Assembly (NCBI GenBank): GCA_964601205.1
Contig: CAZRML010000014.1
Location: 1-64,000 of the forward strand
Direction of reading: 5' to 3'
Length of the DNA: 64,000 bases
DNA from: JAQVEM01 sp964601205
GTDB lineage: Bacteria > Actinomycetota > Humimicrobiia > Humimicrobiales > Humimicrobiaceae
A program made the position numbers and the translations under genes. How positions within the stretch are numbered: the first letter of the stretch is position 1; the number at the start of each line of letters is the position of its first letter. The notes below the pieces were generated by a model. That model did no database searches, was not told the origin of the DNA, and was given only the letters and a program-made list of their open reading frames with translations. This document shows positions 1-8,061 of the stretch, piece after piece.

Positions 1-407
<407 letters not shown>

Positions 408-475
408 TAAAAGATTGCTATGAAGCTTTGAAAGAATAATTTTTTGAAATATCTCAGTAATATTTTTAAAAGTTT

Positions 476-590
476 ACGGTGGTTATAGCGAGGGGGAAAC
501 ACTTGTTCCCATCCCGAACACAAAAGTTAAGCCCCTCAGCGCCGATGGTACTATGTCTTTAATGGCACGGGAGAGTAGGTCACCACCGTA
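476..590 (+). rRNA. rrf: 5S ribosomal RNA
   Basis: About 115 nt, starting ACGGTGGTTATAGCG and ending GTCACCACCGT, so the two ends pair to form helix I (ACGGTGGT with ACCACCGT). The internal CCCATCCCGAACAC segment and the GGGAGAGTAGGTC segment are typical of 5S rRNA. It follows the 23S gene after a spacer of about 68 bp, the normal 23S-5S order. A run of seven T immediately after the helix (591-597) probably ends the rRNA transcript. No tRNA gene is seen downstream. Confidence 0.97.
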
Positions 591-769
591 TTTTTTTATT
601 CAATATGTAACTATTATTTTTTGATTTTAATATCATTATCTTTTTAAAATCCATAAAGTTTTACTCAGGAATCCGGGGTTAAATTCTATAGCAGTAATAT
701 TTTTTTAATTAAAGAAAGTTTGTTTAATATTTTAGTATTTCAGTGGTAATTTGATAATTTAAGTTTACT

Positions 770-2299
770 TTATAAGTTACTTAAATCCTTAAAATTATCT
801 TTTAAGCTAGCATAAAGTGATTTGTAAATTTTATATATTTTATTATATATTTTAACATTCTTATCTACAGGATTATTTTCTTCATCTATGTTGCTGATTA
901 TTTTATCAGAAATGGCTGTTAAGTCAGGGAAAATTCCACATCCCTTACCTGCTATGATGGCAGCTCCAAGAGAAGGACTTTCGTCAATTTTTAAAGTTAT
1001 AACTTTTTTGTTTAAGGTATCTGCTATAATCTGTCTCCATATACGGCTTCTTGAACCACCACCGGATAAAATAATTTTATCTGTGGAAATACCGGCAACT
1101 TCACTCATTAGTAGAAAGCAATCCATCTGGCTGAACGCCACTCCTTCCATGATTGCTCTTACGAAATGGTCCGGTTTGTGTAAATAAGAGATACCAAAGA
1201 ATACACCTCTTGCGCTGGGGTCAGCGTGGGGAGTCCTTTCACCTGAAAGGTAAGGTAAGAATATGAGTTTCTCTGAACCTGCCGGTATACCTTCTGCCTG
1301 CATATCCAGCAGGCTGTAGACACTGTCTCCGGGATGTTTTTTAATCATTTCTGAAGGTGCGCCGAATGTGTCGGAGTACCACCTGAATGACCCTGCGGCT
1401 GAAAGGGTTACTCCGGTAAGATGCCATTTTTCTTTGACGGCATGACAGAAAGAATGGACTCTTCCTTCAGGATCATATAAAGGTTTATTGACACTGGTGA
1501 AAATTACGCCCGAGGTTCCAATTGAATCTAGAATTAAATTTTCTCTTATAATCCCGGAACCAACACCTCCGGCTGCGTTATCGCTGCCGCCGCCCGCTAT
1601 AGGAGTTCCTTCAATAAGGCCAGTTAATTTAGAAGCTTCTCTGCTTACTTTTGAAGATATTATCTCAGATTCAAATATATCAGGCAGTAGGTTCCTATCT
1701 ATAGCAAGACCACTTAGAATTTCGTCAGACCAGTTTCTTGAGGGTATATCCATGAGAATCGTTCCTGAAGCATCGGAAACTTCAGTTGCATAGGTTTTTG
1801 ATAACTTATATCTGACATAATCCTTGGGAAGAAGTATTTTTGACACCCTTTTATAGTTTTCCGGTTCGTTTTCCCTCAGCCATAATATCTTGGGTGCTGT
1901 AAATCCCGGTAAAGCCCTGTTATAAGAAAGCTTTATAAAATTATCATGGCCAAAGGTCTCATATATTAATTCACATTGCTTCTGGGTTCTCTGGTCATTC
2001 CAGAGTATTGCAGGCCTTATAACTTCACCGTTATCATCCAGAAAGACGCTCCCATGCATCTGGCCGGAGAGACCCACGCCTACTATATCTTTAGGGTTAA
2101 CATGAGATTTATTTATTACATCTTTTATAGTTTTTACCGTTGCTATCCACCAGTCCTCAGGGATCTGCTCGGCCCAACCGGGTCTGGGGGTTATAAGTTT
2201 ATATTCACCTGTACTTGAAGATACGAGCTTAAAATTTTCATTTATTAGCAAAGCTCTTGTTGAAGTTGTCCCTATGTCAATGCCTAAAAGAAATTTCAT
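770..2299 (-). CDS. xylB: Xylulokinase (FGGY family)
   Basis: A 509-residue FGGY carbohydrate kinase, the usual length for xylulokinase. It should phosphorylate D-xylulose to D-xylulose 5-phosphate with ATP in the cytoplasm. Visible motifs are the N-terminal phosphate-binding DIGTTSTRAL (about residues 8-17), GLSGQMHG, the WNDQRT sugar-site segment, GGGSDNAAGG holding the likely catalytic Asp, and the C-terminal ILSGGGSRSRIW nucleotide-site motif. It lies 44 bp downstream of the isomerase-like gene on the same strand and is presumably co-transcribed. The start is an ATG without an obvious Shine-Dalgarno sequence. Family assignment is firm; xylulose specificity rests on GQMHG/WNDQRT similarity and on the neighbouring isomerase. 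Confidence 0.9.
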   Translation of the reverse strand: MKFLLGIDIGTTSTRALLINENFKLVSSSTGEYKLITPRPGWAEQIPEDWWIATVKTIKDVINKSHVNPKDIVGVGLSGQMHGSVFLDDNGEVIRPAILWNDQRTQKQCELIYETFGHDNFIKLSYNRALPGFTAPKILWLRENEPENYKRVSKILLPKDYVRYKLSKTYATEVSDASGTILMDIPSRNWSDEILSGLAIDRNLLPDIFESEIISSKVSREASKLTGLIEGTPIAGGGSDNAAGGVGSGIIRENLILDSIGTSGVIFTSVNKPLYDPEGRVHSFCHAVKEKWHLTGVTLSAAGSFRWYSDTFGAPSEMIKKHPGDSVYSLLDMQAEGIPAGSEKLIFLPYLSGERTPHADPSARGVFFGISYLHKPDHFVRAIMEGVAFSQMDCFLLMSEVAGISTDKIILSGGGSRSRIWRQIIADTLNKKVITLKIDESPSLGAAIIAGKGCGIFPDLTAISDKIISNIDEENNPVDKNVKIYNKIYKIYKSLYASLKDNFKDLSNL

Positions 2300-2343
2300 A
2301 ATTATTTAAAGATGCTATCCTAAATATTTTATTATTACAATAT

Positions 2344-3453
2344 CTATTCCATCATTTTTGCCAGTATTAATTCTATATCTCCTCTGTGATTCTCGGGGTC
2401 ATAATACGCTTCAATTAATTCTTCATTGTTCAGGTTATTAATTCTTTTATTCATAGTATTAAGTACGATAGAGTTTATCTCAATAGCTTTTGTAACAGGC
2501 ATTCTCTCAGGATTTATATCAATTCCAAAATACTCATTATAGCCAGTCGTCTTTAATGAGAAGAGCGCAGCTTCAGCCTGCTGCCATTCAACTGCGCCAA
2601 CATTTAAGTCCTGGTCATAGTTGCCCATAGGCTGGCTGTTCCAGTGAGTGTGGAAGAGCCTGCCTTCCCTGGTTATTCTGCTGAAGGCATAGGAAGGATC
2701 TTCAAAACCCATTCTAATGTGACCTATCTCGGGCTGCATGCCCAGTAATTTATATCCTTTATCAAGAAGTTCCCTGTTAACCCTGGATTTTAATTTTGAT
2801 TCAATATCGTGACAGGCAAGCAATCCATCAACTGTAGTTCTGTATATATTATTCGGTGCGGGCTCATACGGCTTGGGTTCTATCGCAACCTGAACCCCTG
2901 GAATTTCATCCATAGCACCGGCTACTGCATCTTCAAATCTATCCCACATATCATAAAAATTGGTTCCCAGAGAATAGAGGTAACCGTCTATGCCGGGCCA
3001 TATACCGGCATGATGCAGATTATTGCCCCTGACGAAATTCAAAAGGTTTGTCAGGACTTCTATGGCTTTATCCCTGTATTTGTTAATTGGATTTGAAAGT
3101 GAACCGAATTCATATTCTTTAGGGTAGAATATTGAAGGGTAGCAGGAAAGTAATTTAATTCCTGTTTCCTTTTCAAGTTGCTGATAAAGATGATAATTGT
3201 CTTCATTTACCTCCAGAGGATAATGTGCTTCTATTGCTTTTACCCCGAATTTAGCCATTTCTGCTGCAATTTCAATTCTCTGTGGTATATTTTTATTTTC
3301 AACATAAGCATCATGAAATCTGCCGCCGACAGGCGTGAAGTACCATATACCAACTGAGAGCTTGATATCAAGGCTAAAAGTGTTTAAATGTTCAATAAGC
3401 TCTTCTTTCGTTCTTCTTTTTTCCTGGCTAGTCGTATTTATTATATCTTTCAT
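2344..3453 (-). CDS. xylA: Xylose isomerase-like TIM-barrel sugar isomerase
   Basis: A 369-residue TIM-barrel protein of the xylose isomerase superfamily, expected to convert D-xylose to D-xylulose using two divalent metals. Class I landmarks are seen: IEPKPYEP (E192, K194), PEIGH (E242, H245), NYDQDL (D280, D282) and GIDINP (D312), plus a His at residue 77 within AHYP. The metal-ligand Asp usual in FHIDLN is replaced: this protein reads FHTHWN with His270 at that place. It may be a divergent xylose isomerase or an isomerase of a related sugar. The ATG follows AGGAAGGG at good spacing. It is first in a xylA-xylB transcript and divergent from the ChvE-type transporter, which supports a pentose role. 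Confidence 0.75.
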   Translation of the reverse strand: MKDIINTTSQEKRRTKEELIEHLNTFSLDIKLSVGIWYFTPVGGRFHDAYVENKNIPQRIEIAAEMAKFGVKAIEAHYPLEVNEDNYHLYQQLEKETGIKLLSCYPSIFYPKEYEFGSLSNPINKYRDKAIEVLTNLLNFVRGNNLHHAGIWPGIDGYLYSLGTNFYDMWDRFEDAVAGAMDEIPGVQVAIEPKPYEPAPNNIYRTTVDGLLACHDIESKLKSRVNRELLDKGYKLLGMQPEIGHIRMGFEDPSYAFSRITREGRLFHTHWNSQPMGNYDQDLNVGAVEWQQAEAALFSLKTTGYNEYFGIDINPERMPVTKAIEINSIVLNTMNKRINNLNNEELIEAYYDPENHRGDIELILAKMME

Positions 3454-3568
3454 GGGCCCTTCCTATTTTTAAATAGTTTTAAAATAATTTTAAAAGTTTA
3501 TTTTTACAACTGTGCTATACCTGAACATTTAAAATTAGACTTTTAAAATTTTATTAAATTTATGACTT

Positions 3569-3597
3569 ATAGTAGGAAAAAAAAATTAGTTAGTCAA
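3569..3597 (-). promoter_or_regulatory. Promoter of xylA-xylB with CTTGACTAACTAA motif
   Basis: On the minus strand TTGACT (3597-3592) is followed after 17 nt by TACTAT (3574-3569), predicting a start near 3562 and a leader of about 110 nt. The -35 lies in CTTGACTAACTAA, repeated in inverted orientation 31 bp away at the divergent promoter. The arrangement suits joint control by the nearby ROK repressor, which is inference. Confidence 0.6.
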
Positions 3598-3628
3598 GAA
3601 GATTATAAAATCAAGTTAAATAAATGGC

Positions 3629-3657
3629 TTGACTAACCTGTATTTTGCTCTTATAAT
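3629..3657 (+). promoter_or_regulatory. Promoter of the ChvE-type ABC operon
   Basis: TTGACT (3629-3634), a 17-nt spacer and a perfect TATAAT (3652-3657). The -35 is embedded in CTTGACTAAC, the shared motif. Predicted start near 3664, giving a leader of about 300 nt before the binding-protein gene. Confidence 0.65.
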
Positions 3658-3743
3658 AATCAAAAGATATACAGAAATCTTTACACGATGGTCCAGGGAA
3701 AAGCTTATAAAAAAATAAGTTTAGAAATAGTAAAAATCATTAC

Positions 3744-3772
3744 TTGCAGGATTCTATTCGGCTATATATAAA
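3744..3772 (+). promoter_or_regulatory. Possible second promoter of the ChvE-type ABC operon
   Basis: TTGCAG (3744-3749), a 17-nt spacer and TATAAA (3767-3772) lie inside the long leader. A start near 3779 would shorten the leader to about 185 nt. It lacks the CTTGACTAAC motif, so it might be a constitutive promoter. Confidence 0.35.
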
Positions 3773-3857
3773 TGCTAGATGTACTTAATTTTAATCAAAA
3801 TTTTAAATTACTATTTTTTTAATAAAACAATAAATAAAAAATTTTAAAAAAGGGGGT

Positions 3858-3919
3858 GAGGAGTAGAATATGAGGTTTGTATAAGATAAGACCAGGCAGG
3901 TTAAACTTAAACAAATCTC
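3858..3919 (+). promoter_or_regulatory. 5' leader element: mini-ORF MRFV plus hairpin
   Basis: A GAGGAG (3858-3863) sits 6 nt before ATG AGG TTT GTA TAA (3870-3884), a four-codon ORF. Its codons contain GAGGTTTGT (3872-3880), which can pair with ACAAATCTC (3911-3919) across a 30-nt loop. A near-copy with the same four residues but different codons precedes the second binding-protein gene. The element is followed by TATCAAA and the Shine-Dalgarno sequence of the downstream gene. Function unknown; it could be a leader-peptide switch or an mRNA-stabilising hairpin. Confidence 0.5.
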
Positions 3920-3965
3920 CCTTATATTATCAAAGGTAAAATTGATTTAAAAGGAGATGAATGAA

Positions 3966-5066
3966 GTGAAAAAAACGTTAATTATTACACTTGTTGTAGC
4001 TATAATGGTTTCAATGGTACTGGTTGGAACTTCGTGTACACAGGGTGAAGCTGCGACAGAAAAAGAAGAAGAAGGTGCGCTTATAGGTGTAACGATGCCA
4101 ACAAAATCACTACAGCGATGGAATCAGGACGGCGACAACATAAAGAAGCAACTTGAAGAAAAAGGTTTTAAAGTAGACCTTCAGTATGCTGAAAATGATG
4201 TAAATGCACAGCTCAGCCAGCTTGAAAATCAGATTACAATGGGCTGCGAAGTTCTGGTAATCGCTTCTATAGATGGTTCTGCTCTGGGTGAAGTGCTTAA
4301 GAAATCTGCAGATGCTGGAATAAAATCCATTGCATATGACAGGCTAATTATGGAAACTCCAAACGTTGATTATTATGCTTCATTTGATAACTTCAGAGTA
4401 GGTGAATTGCAGGGTAAATATATCGAGGAAGCTCTTGGCTTAGACGAAGGCAATGGCCCATTTAATATTGAGCTTGTTGCAGGTTCTCCGGATGATAATA
4501 ATGCTTTTCTGTTCTTTGAAGGAGCAATGAGTGTTGTTCAGCCTTATATTGATAACGGTCAGCTGGTAGTTGTAAGCGGCCAGACAGAATTTACAACAAT
4601 AGCCACACCGGCATGGAAATCTGAAACTGCCCAGGCTAGAATGGACAACGTTATAACAGCAAATTATGCCGGCGATACAGTGCTGGATGTTGTTCTTTGT
4701 CCGAATGACAGTACCGCAATAGGTGTTATTGCTGCACTTGACAATGTTGGTTATGGTAGTGCTGATAAACCATATCCTGTTATAACCGGGCAGGATGCTG
4801 ATATACCTAATACAATCGCTATTATTGAAGGTAAGCAATCAATGTCAGTATTCAAAGATACGCGTACACTGGCTGCTAAAGCTGTTGAAATGGTAGATGC
4901 AATAATAAAAGGCGTGGAAGTACCTGTAAATAATACAGAAGATTATGATAACGGTGTTAAAGTAGTTCCTTCATTCCTGTGCGACCCTGTAGTTGTTACA
5001 AAAGACAATTATAAAGAAATGTTGATTGATAGTGGTTATTACACAGAAGATCAGATTACAAAGTAA
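3966..5066 (+). CDS. chvE: ChvE-type multiple-sugar ABC transporter binding lipoprotein
   Basis: A periplasmic-binding-protein family (PF13407-like) receptor of 366 residues from the GTG at 3966, chosen because AAAGGAG (3950-3956) lies 9 nt upstream; a further ATG at 3957 abuts that sequence and is unlikely. The N-terminus VKKTLIITLVVAIMVSMVLV ends in GTSC, so Cys is the likely lipidation site and the protein is anchored outside the membrane. The mature part starts GVTMPTKSLQRW and continues with VLVIASIDG and IAYDRLI, close to ChvE/multiple-monosaccharide receptors. It heads a receptor-ATPase-permease operon. Substrate is probably xylose, glucose or arabinose; the adjacent xyl genes favour xylose, but sequence alone does not decide. 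Confidence 0.85.
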   Translation: MKKTLIITLVVAIMVSMVLVGTSCTQGEAATEKEEEGALIGVTMPTKSLQRWNQDGDNIKKQLEEKGFKVDLQYAENDVNAQLSQLENQITMGCEVLVIASIDGSALGEVLKKSADAGIKSIAYDRLIMETPNVDYYASFDNFRVGELQGKYIEEALGLDEGNGPFNIELVAGSPDDNNAFLFFEGAMSVVQPYIDNGQLVVVSGQTEFTTIATPAWKSETAQARMDNVITANYAGDTVLDVVLCPNDSTAIGVIAALDNVGYGSADKPYPVITGQDADIPNTIAIIEGKQSMSVFKDTRTLAAKAVEMVDAIIKGVEVPVNNTEDYDNGVKVVPSFLCDPVVVTKDNYKEMLIDSGYYTEDQITK

Positions 5067-5100
5067 CAATTGTAAATATAGAGGATAATATCTTTTTGGG

Positions 5101-5146
5101 AAAACTGCAGGCCGGGTACTCTTATGAATATTCGGCCTGCAGTTTT
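5101..5146 (+). terminator. Intercistronic hairpin after chvE
   Basis: AAAACTGCAGGCCG (5101-5114) is perfectly complementary to CGGCCTGCAGTTTT (5133-5146), an 18-nt loop between. The 3' arm ends in only four T, so it is probably a partial terminator or an mRNA 3'-end stabiliser that keeps receptor mRNA above ATPase/permease mRNA. Confidence 0.6.
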
Positions 5147-5188
5147 GAAAATAATAAAAGGAAGAGTCTGCTGGGAAGGGTCTGATAG

Positions 5189-6745
5189 ATGGAAAAAACA
5201 ATTCTTGAAATGAAAAATATAACAAAGATTTTCCCGGGTGTCGTAGCGCTGCATAATGTGAACCTTGATGTAACTGAAGGCGAGATTCATGCTCTTGTTG
5301 GTGAAAATGGTGCGGGGAAATCTACACTGATGAATATTCTTTCCGGTGTGCATCCGTATGGAACTTATACCGGAGATATTATATATTATAATAAGGAGTG
5401 CCGTTTCAGAAATATAAGGGATAGTGAGCATGTTGGAATTGTTATTGTTCACCAGGAGCTGGAACTTGTACCCTACCTCTCCATTGCAGAGAATATATTT
5501 CTCGGAAACGAACGTGCAAAAAATAAAATAATAGACTGGGACAGGACTCATTATGAAGCAAATCAGCTTTTAAAGCGTGTAGGATTGAAAGAGGACACCC
5601 AGAAACCTGTAAAAGATATCGGCGTGGGCAAACAGCAGCTTGTTGAAATTGCAAAGGTGCTCTCAAAGGAAGTTAAGCTGCTCATACTTGATGAACCAAC
5701 GGCTGCGCTTACAGATGAGGAGTCAGAAAACCTGTTAAGACTGTTGGTACAATTTAAAAAAGAAGGTATAACATCAATATTAATCTCGCATAAAATACAT
5801 GAAGTTTCTGAAGTGGCGGACAGGATAACAATTCTGCGTGACGGGGAAACTATAGAAACTCTTGTTAAAGGTGTGGACGACATTGGGGTGGATAGAATAG
5901 TAAAGGGAATGGTCGGGCGTGCCCTGACTGACAGATTTCCCAAGCGTGAATCAGATATAGGGGAAGTAACATTTGAAGTTATGGACTGGAATGTGTATGA
6001 CCCACTTGATGGAGATAAAAAGGTTATAAAAAACGCAAGTATAAATGTTCGTAAAGGCGAGGTTGTTGGAATAGCAGGGCTTATGGGAGCTGGAAGAACA
6101 GAGTTTGCCATGAGTTTATTTGGAAAAGCATATGGCAGAGATATTTCCGGTAAAACAATGATAAATGGGAAAGAAGTAGAGCTTAAGAATGTAAGGAGTG
6201 CAATAAATAATGGGATTGCGTATTTAACAGAAGACCGTAAATCTGCTGGCCTGATATTGAATTTTGATATAAAGACAAATATTACACTTGCTGGGCTTGA
6301 TAAGGTAAGTAATAAAACAGTTATTAACCAGAACAAAGAAATAAGAGCAGCCGAAGAATATGTTGAAAAGCTTAATATCAAAACTTCTGGTTTGACACAG
6401 ATAGCAGGTAATTTATCCGGGGGGAATCAGCAAAAACTTATACTTTCAAAATGGACTTTTGTTGAACCGGATATCCTGATGCTGGACGAACCAACAAGAG
6501 GGATAGATGTCGGAGCCAAATATGAGATATATTTAATTATAAATAAGCTAGTTTCTGAGGGAAAATCGGTAATATTTATATCTTCGGAGCTTCCCGAAAT
6601 CATAGGTTTGAGTGACCGTGTATTTGTTATGAATAATGGTAGAATAGTGGGAGAGCTCAAAAAAGGAGAAGCTACCCAGGAATCAATAATGAAGTGCATT
6701 ATGGACAGTCAGAGTAAGGGAGTACAAAAAAATGGAGAAAACTAA
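5189..6745 (+). CDS. mmsA: Multiple-sugar ABC transporter ATP-binding protein (tandem ATPase)
   Basis: A 518-residue double ABC ATPase of the XylG/MglA/GguA type that energises monosaccharide import. The first domain has Walker A GENGAGKST (about 38-46), a variant signature GVGKQQLVEIAK and Walker B LLILDEPTAAL. The second has the degenerate Walker A typical of this family (GLMGAGRTEF), signature LSGGNQQKL and Walker B ILMLDEPTRGIDVG. The order receptor, ATPase, permease and a 14-nt overlap with the permease gene show an operon. Length and motif loss in the second P-loop are normal for the family. Confidence 0.92.
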   Translation: MEKTILEMKNITKIFPGVVALHNVNLDVTEGEIHALVGENGAGKSTLMNILSGVHPYGTYTGDIIYYNKECRFRNIRDSEHVGIVIVHQELELVPYLSIAENIFLGNERAKNKIIDWDRTHYEANQLLKRVGLKEDTQKPVKDIGVGKQQLVEIAKVLSKEVKLLILDEPTAALTDEESENLLRLLVQFKKEGITSILISHKIHEVSEVADRITILRDGETIETLVKGVDDIGVDRIVKGMVGRALTDRFPKRESDIGEVTFEVMDWNVYDPLDGDKKVIKNASINVRKGEVVGIAGLMGAGRTEFAMSLFGKAYGRDISGKTMINGKEVELKNVRSAINNGIAYLTEDRKSAGLILNFDIKTNITLAGLDKVSNKTVINQNKEIRAAEEYVEKLNIKTSGLTQIAGNLSGGNQQKLILSKWTFVEPDILMLDEPTRGIDVGAKYEIYLIINKLVSEGKSVIFISSELPEIIGLSDRVFVMNNGRIVGELKKGEATQESIMKCIMDSQSKGVQKNGEN

Positions 6746-7913
6746 AATAGGCAGTATTTTTAAGAGTAATATACGCCAGTATGCTATGATAATAGCCCTT
6801 ATTGTTATAATTATTTTTTTCCAGATATTAACGAAGGGTGTACTTTTATATCCTCAGAATGTGGCAAATCTAATAATGCAGAATGGTTACGTAATAATAC
6901 TGGCTATTGGTATGTTGCTATGCATACTTACAGGTGGAAATATAGATCTTTCAGTTGGTTCTGTGGTTGCTTTTACAGGTGCCATAGCCGGTTCGTTGAT
7001 AATAGGGTTGAAAATGGATGTATGGCTGGGTGTGCTGATTACTATTATAGCAGGTTTTGCAGTAGGTGCGTGGCAGGGATTCTGGATCGCATATGTTAGA
7101 GTGCCTCCGTTTATTGCCACACTTGCGGGTATGCTTATGTTTAGAGGTCTTACAAACGCTATATTAAAAGGGCTGACGCTCGCACCTTTTCCGGACAGTT
7201 ATCTAAGGTTAACGGGTGGTTTCACAGGAGATTTATTTAATTTTCCGGGGATTAACCTTAATATTACAGCCATTGCTACAGGTGTTATAGCTATAATTCT
7301 TTATATTATTTTTTCAATAAGGGGCCGGCGAAATAAGAGGAAGTATAAGTTTGAAGTTATTTCATTCCCTTTATTTTTGCTACAGATTATTTTAATATCA
7401 GGTGTTATACTTATATTTTTCTACTGGCTGTCACGATATAAAGGAATGCCCACCGTGCTGCTTCTTATAGGTTTTCTTATGCTTGCATATACATTCTTAA
7501 CACAGAATACGGTGTTTGGAAGATATATATATGCAAAAGGTGGGAATGAAATGGCAGCACGCCTTTCAGGTATTGACCCCCAGAAAGTTATGTTTTTTGT
7601 TTATATGAATATGGGTGTGCTGGCTACTATTACTGGAATTGTATTCTCGGCCCGCCTGAACGCTGCTTCGCCGGTTGCCGGTAATATGTTTGAGCTTGAT
7701 GCAATAGGTGCATGCTTTATTGGAGGTGCTTCAGCTTCTGGAGGAGTAGGAACTGTTATAGGAGCAGTTATAGGTGCACTGGTAATGGGCGTGTTAAACA
7801 ACGGTATGTCAATAATGGGTGTTGGTACTGAGTGGCAATCGGTCATAAAGGGACTGGTACTGCTTGTAGCTGTTGCATTTGATGTTTTCTCAAAATCGAG
7901 ATCAAAATCATAA
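6732..7913 (+). CDS. mmsB: Multiple-sugar ABC transporter permease
   Basis: A 393-residue polytopic membrane protein of the BPD_transp_2 family (XylH/GguB/RbsC type) forming the channel of the ChvE-type importer. Roughly ten hydrophobic segments are visible, beginning with YAMIIALIVIIIFFQIL near the N-terminus. Family hallmarks include GGNIDLSVGSVVAF, IAYVRVPPFIATLAGM, and the C-terminal GGASASGGVGTV followed by GVLNNGMSIMGV. The start ATG lies within the end of the ATPase gene (14-nt overlap), implying translational coupling. The operon seems to end here; the next gene has its own promoter. Confidence 0.92.
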   Translation: MEKTKIGSIFKSNIRQYAMIIALIVIIIFFQILTKGVLLYPQNVANLIMQNGYVIILAIGMLLCILTGGNIDLSVGSVVAFTGAIAGSLIIGLKMDVWLGVLITIIAGFAVGAWQGFWIAYVRVPPFIATLAGMLMFRGLTNAILKGLTLAPFPDSYLRLTGGFTGDLFNFPGINLNITAIATGVIAIILYIIFSIRGRRNKRKYKFEVISFPLFLLQIILISGVILIFFYWLSRYKGMPTVLLLIGFLMLAYTFLTQNTVFGRYIYAKGGNEMAARLSGIDPQKVMFFVYMNMGVLATITGIVFSARLNAASPVAGNMFELDAIGACFIGGASASGGVGTVIGAVIGALVMGVLNNGMSIMGVGTEWQSVIKGLVLLVAVAFDVFSKSRSKS

Positions 7914-7985
7914 TCAGATAACTTTTAAATAAAAAATAAAATTTAGTTATTAAAGCCATTTTTTTAACCAGATTTTATAAATAAC

Positions 7986-8013
7986 TTGACTAACTAAATT
8001 TTTATTATATAAT
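7986..8013 (+). promoter_or_regulatory. Promoter of the ROK regulator with CTTGACTAACTAA motif
   Basis: TTGACT (7986-7991), a 16-nt spacer and TATAAT (8008-8013), predicted start near 8020, about 40 nt before the gene. The -35 lies in CTTGACTAACTAA, identical over 13 nt to the xylA promoter site, which suggests autoregulation by the ROK protein. Confidence 0.6.
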
Positions 8014-8061
8014 AGTTATGTATAAATAAAACAGTAAAACTTCAATATTCAATATTTTAAA

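Noticed and set aside
3664..3956. Known sugar or metabolite riboswitch in the 300-nt transporter leader
   Set aside because: I find no consensus of a named riboswitch class; only the short MRFV hairpin recurs.
4440..4838. Long minus-strand frames opposite chvE, mmsA, permeases and rel
   Set aside because: They mirror real genes, have no plausible domains and no start signals.
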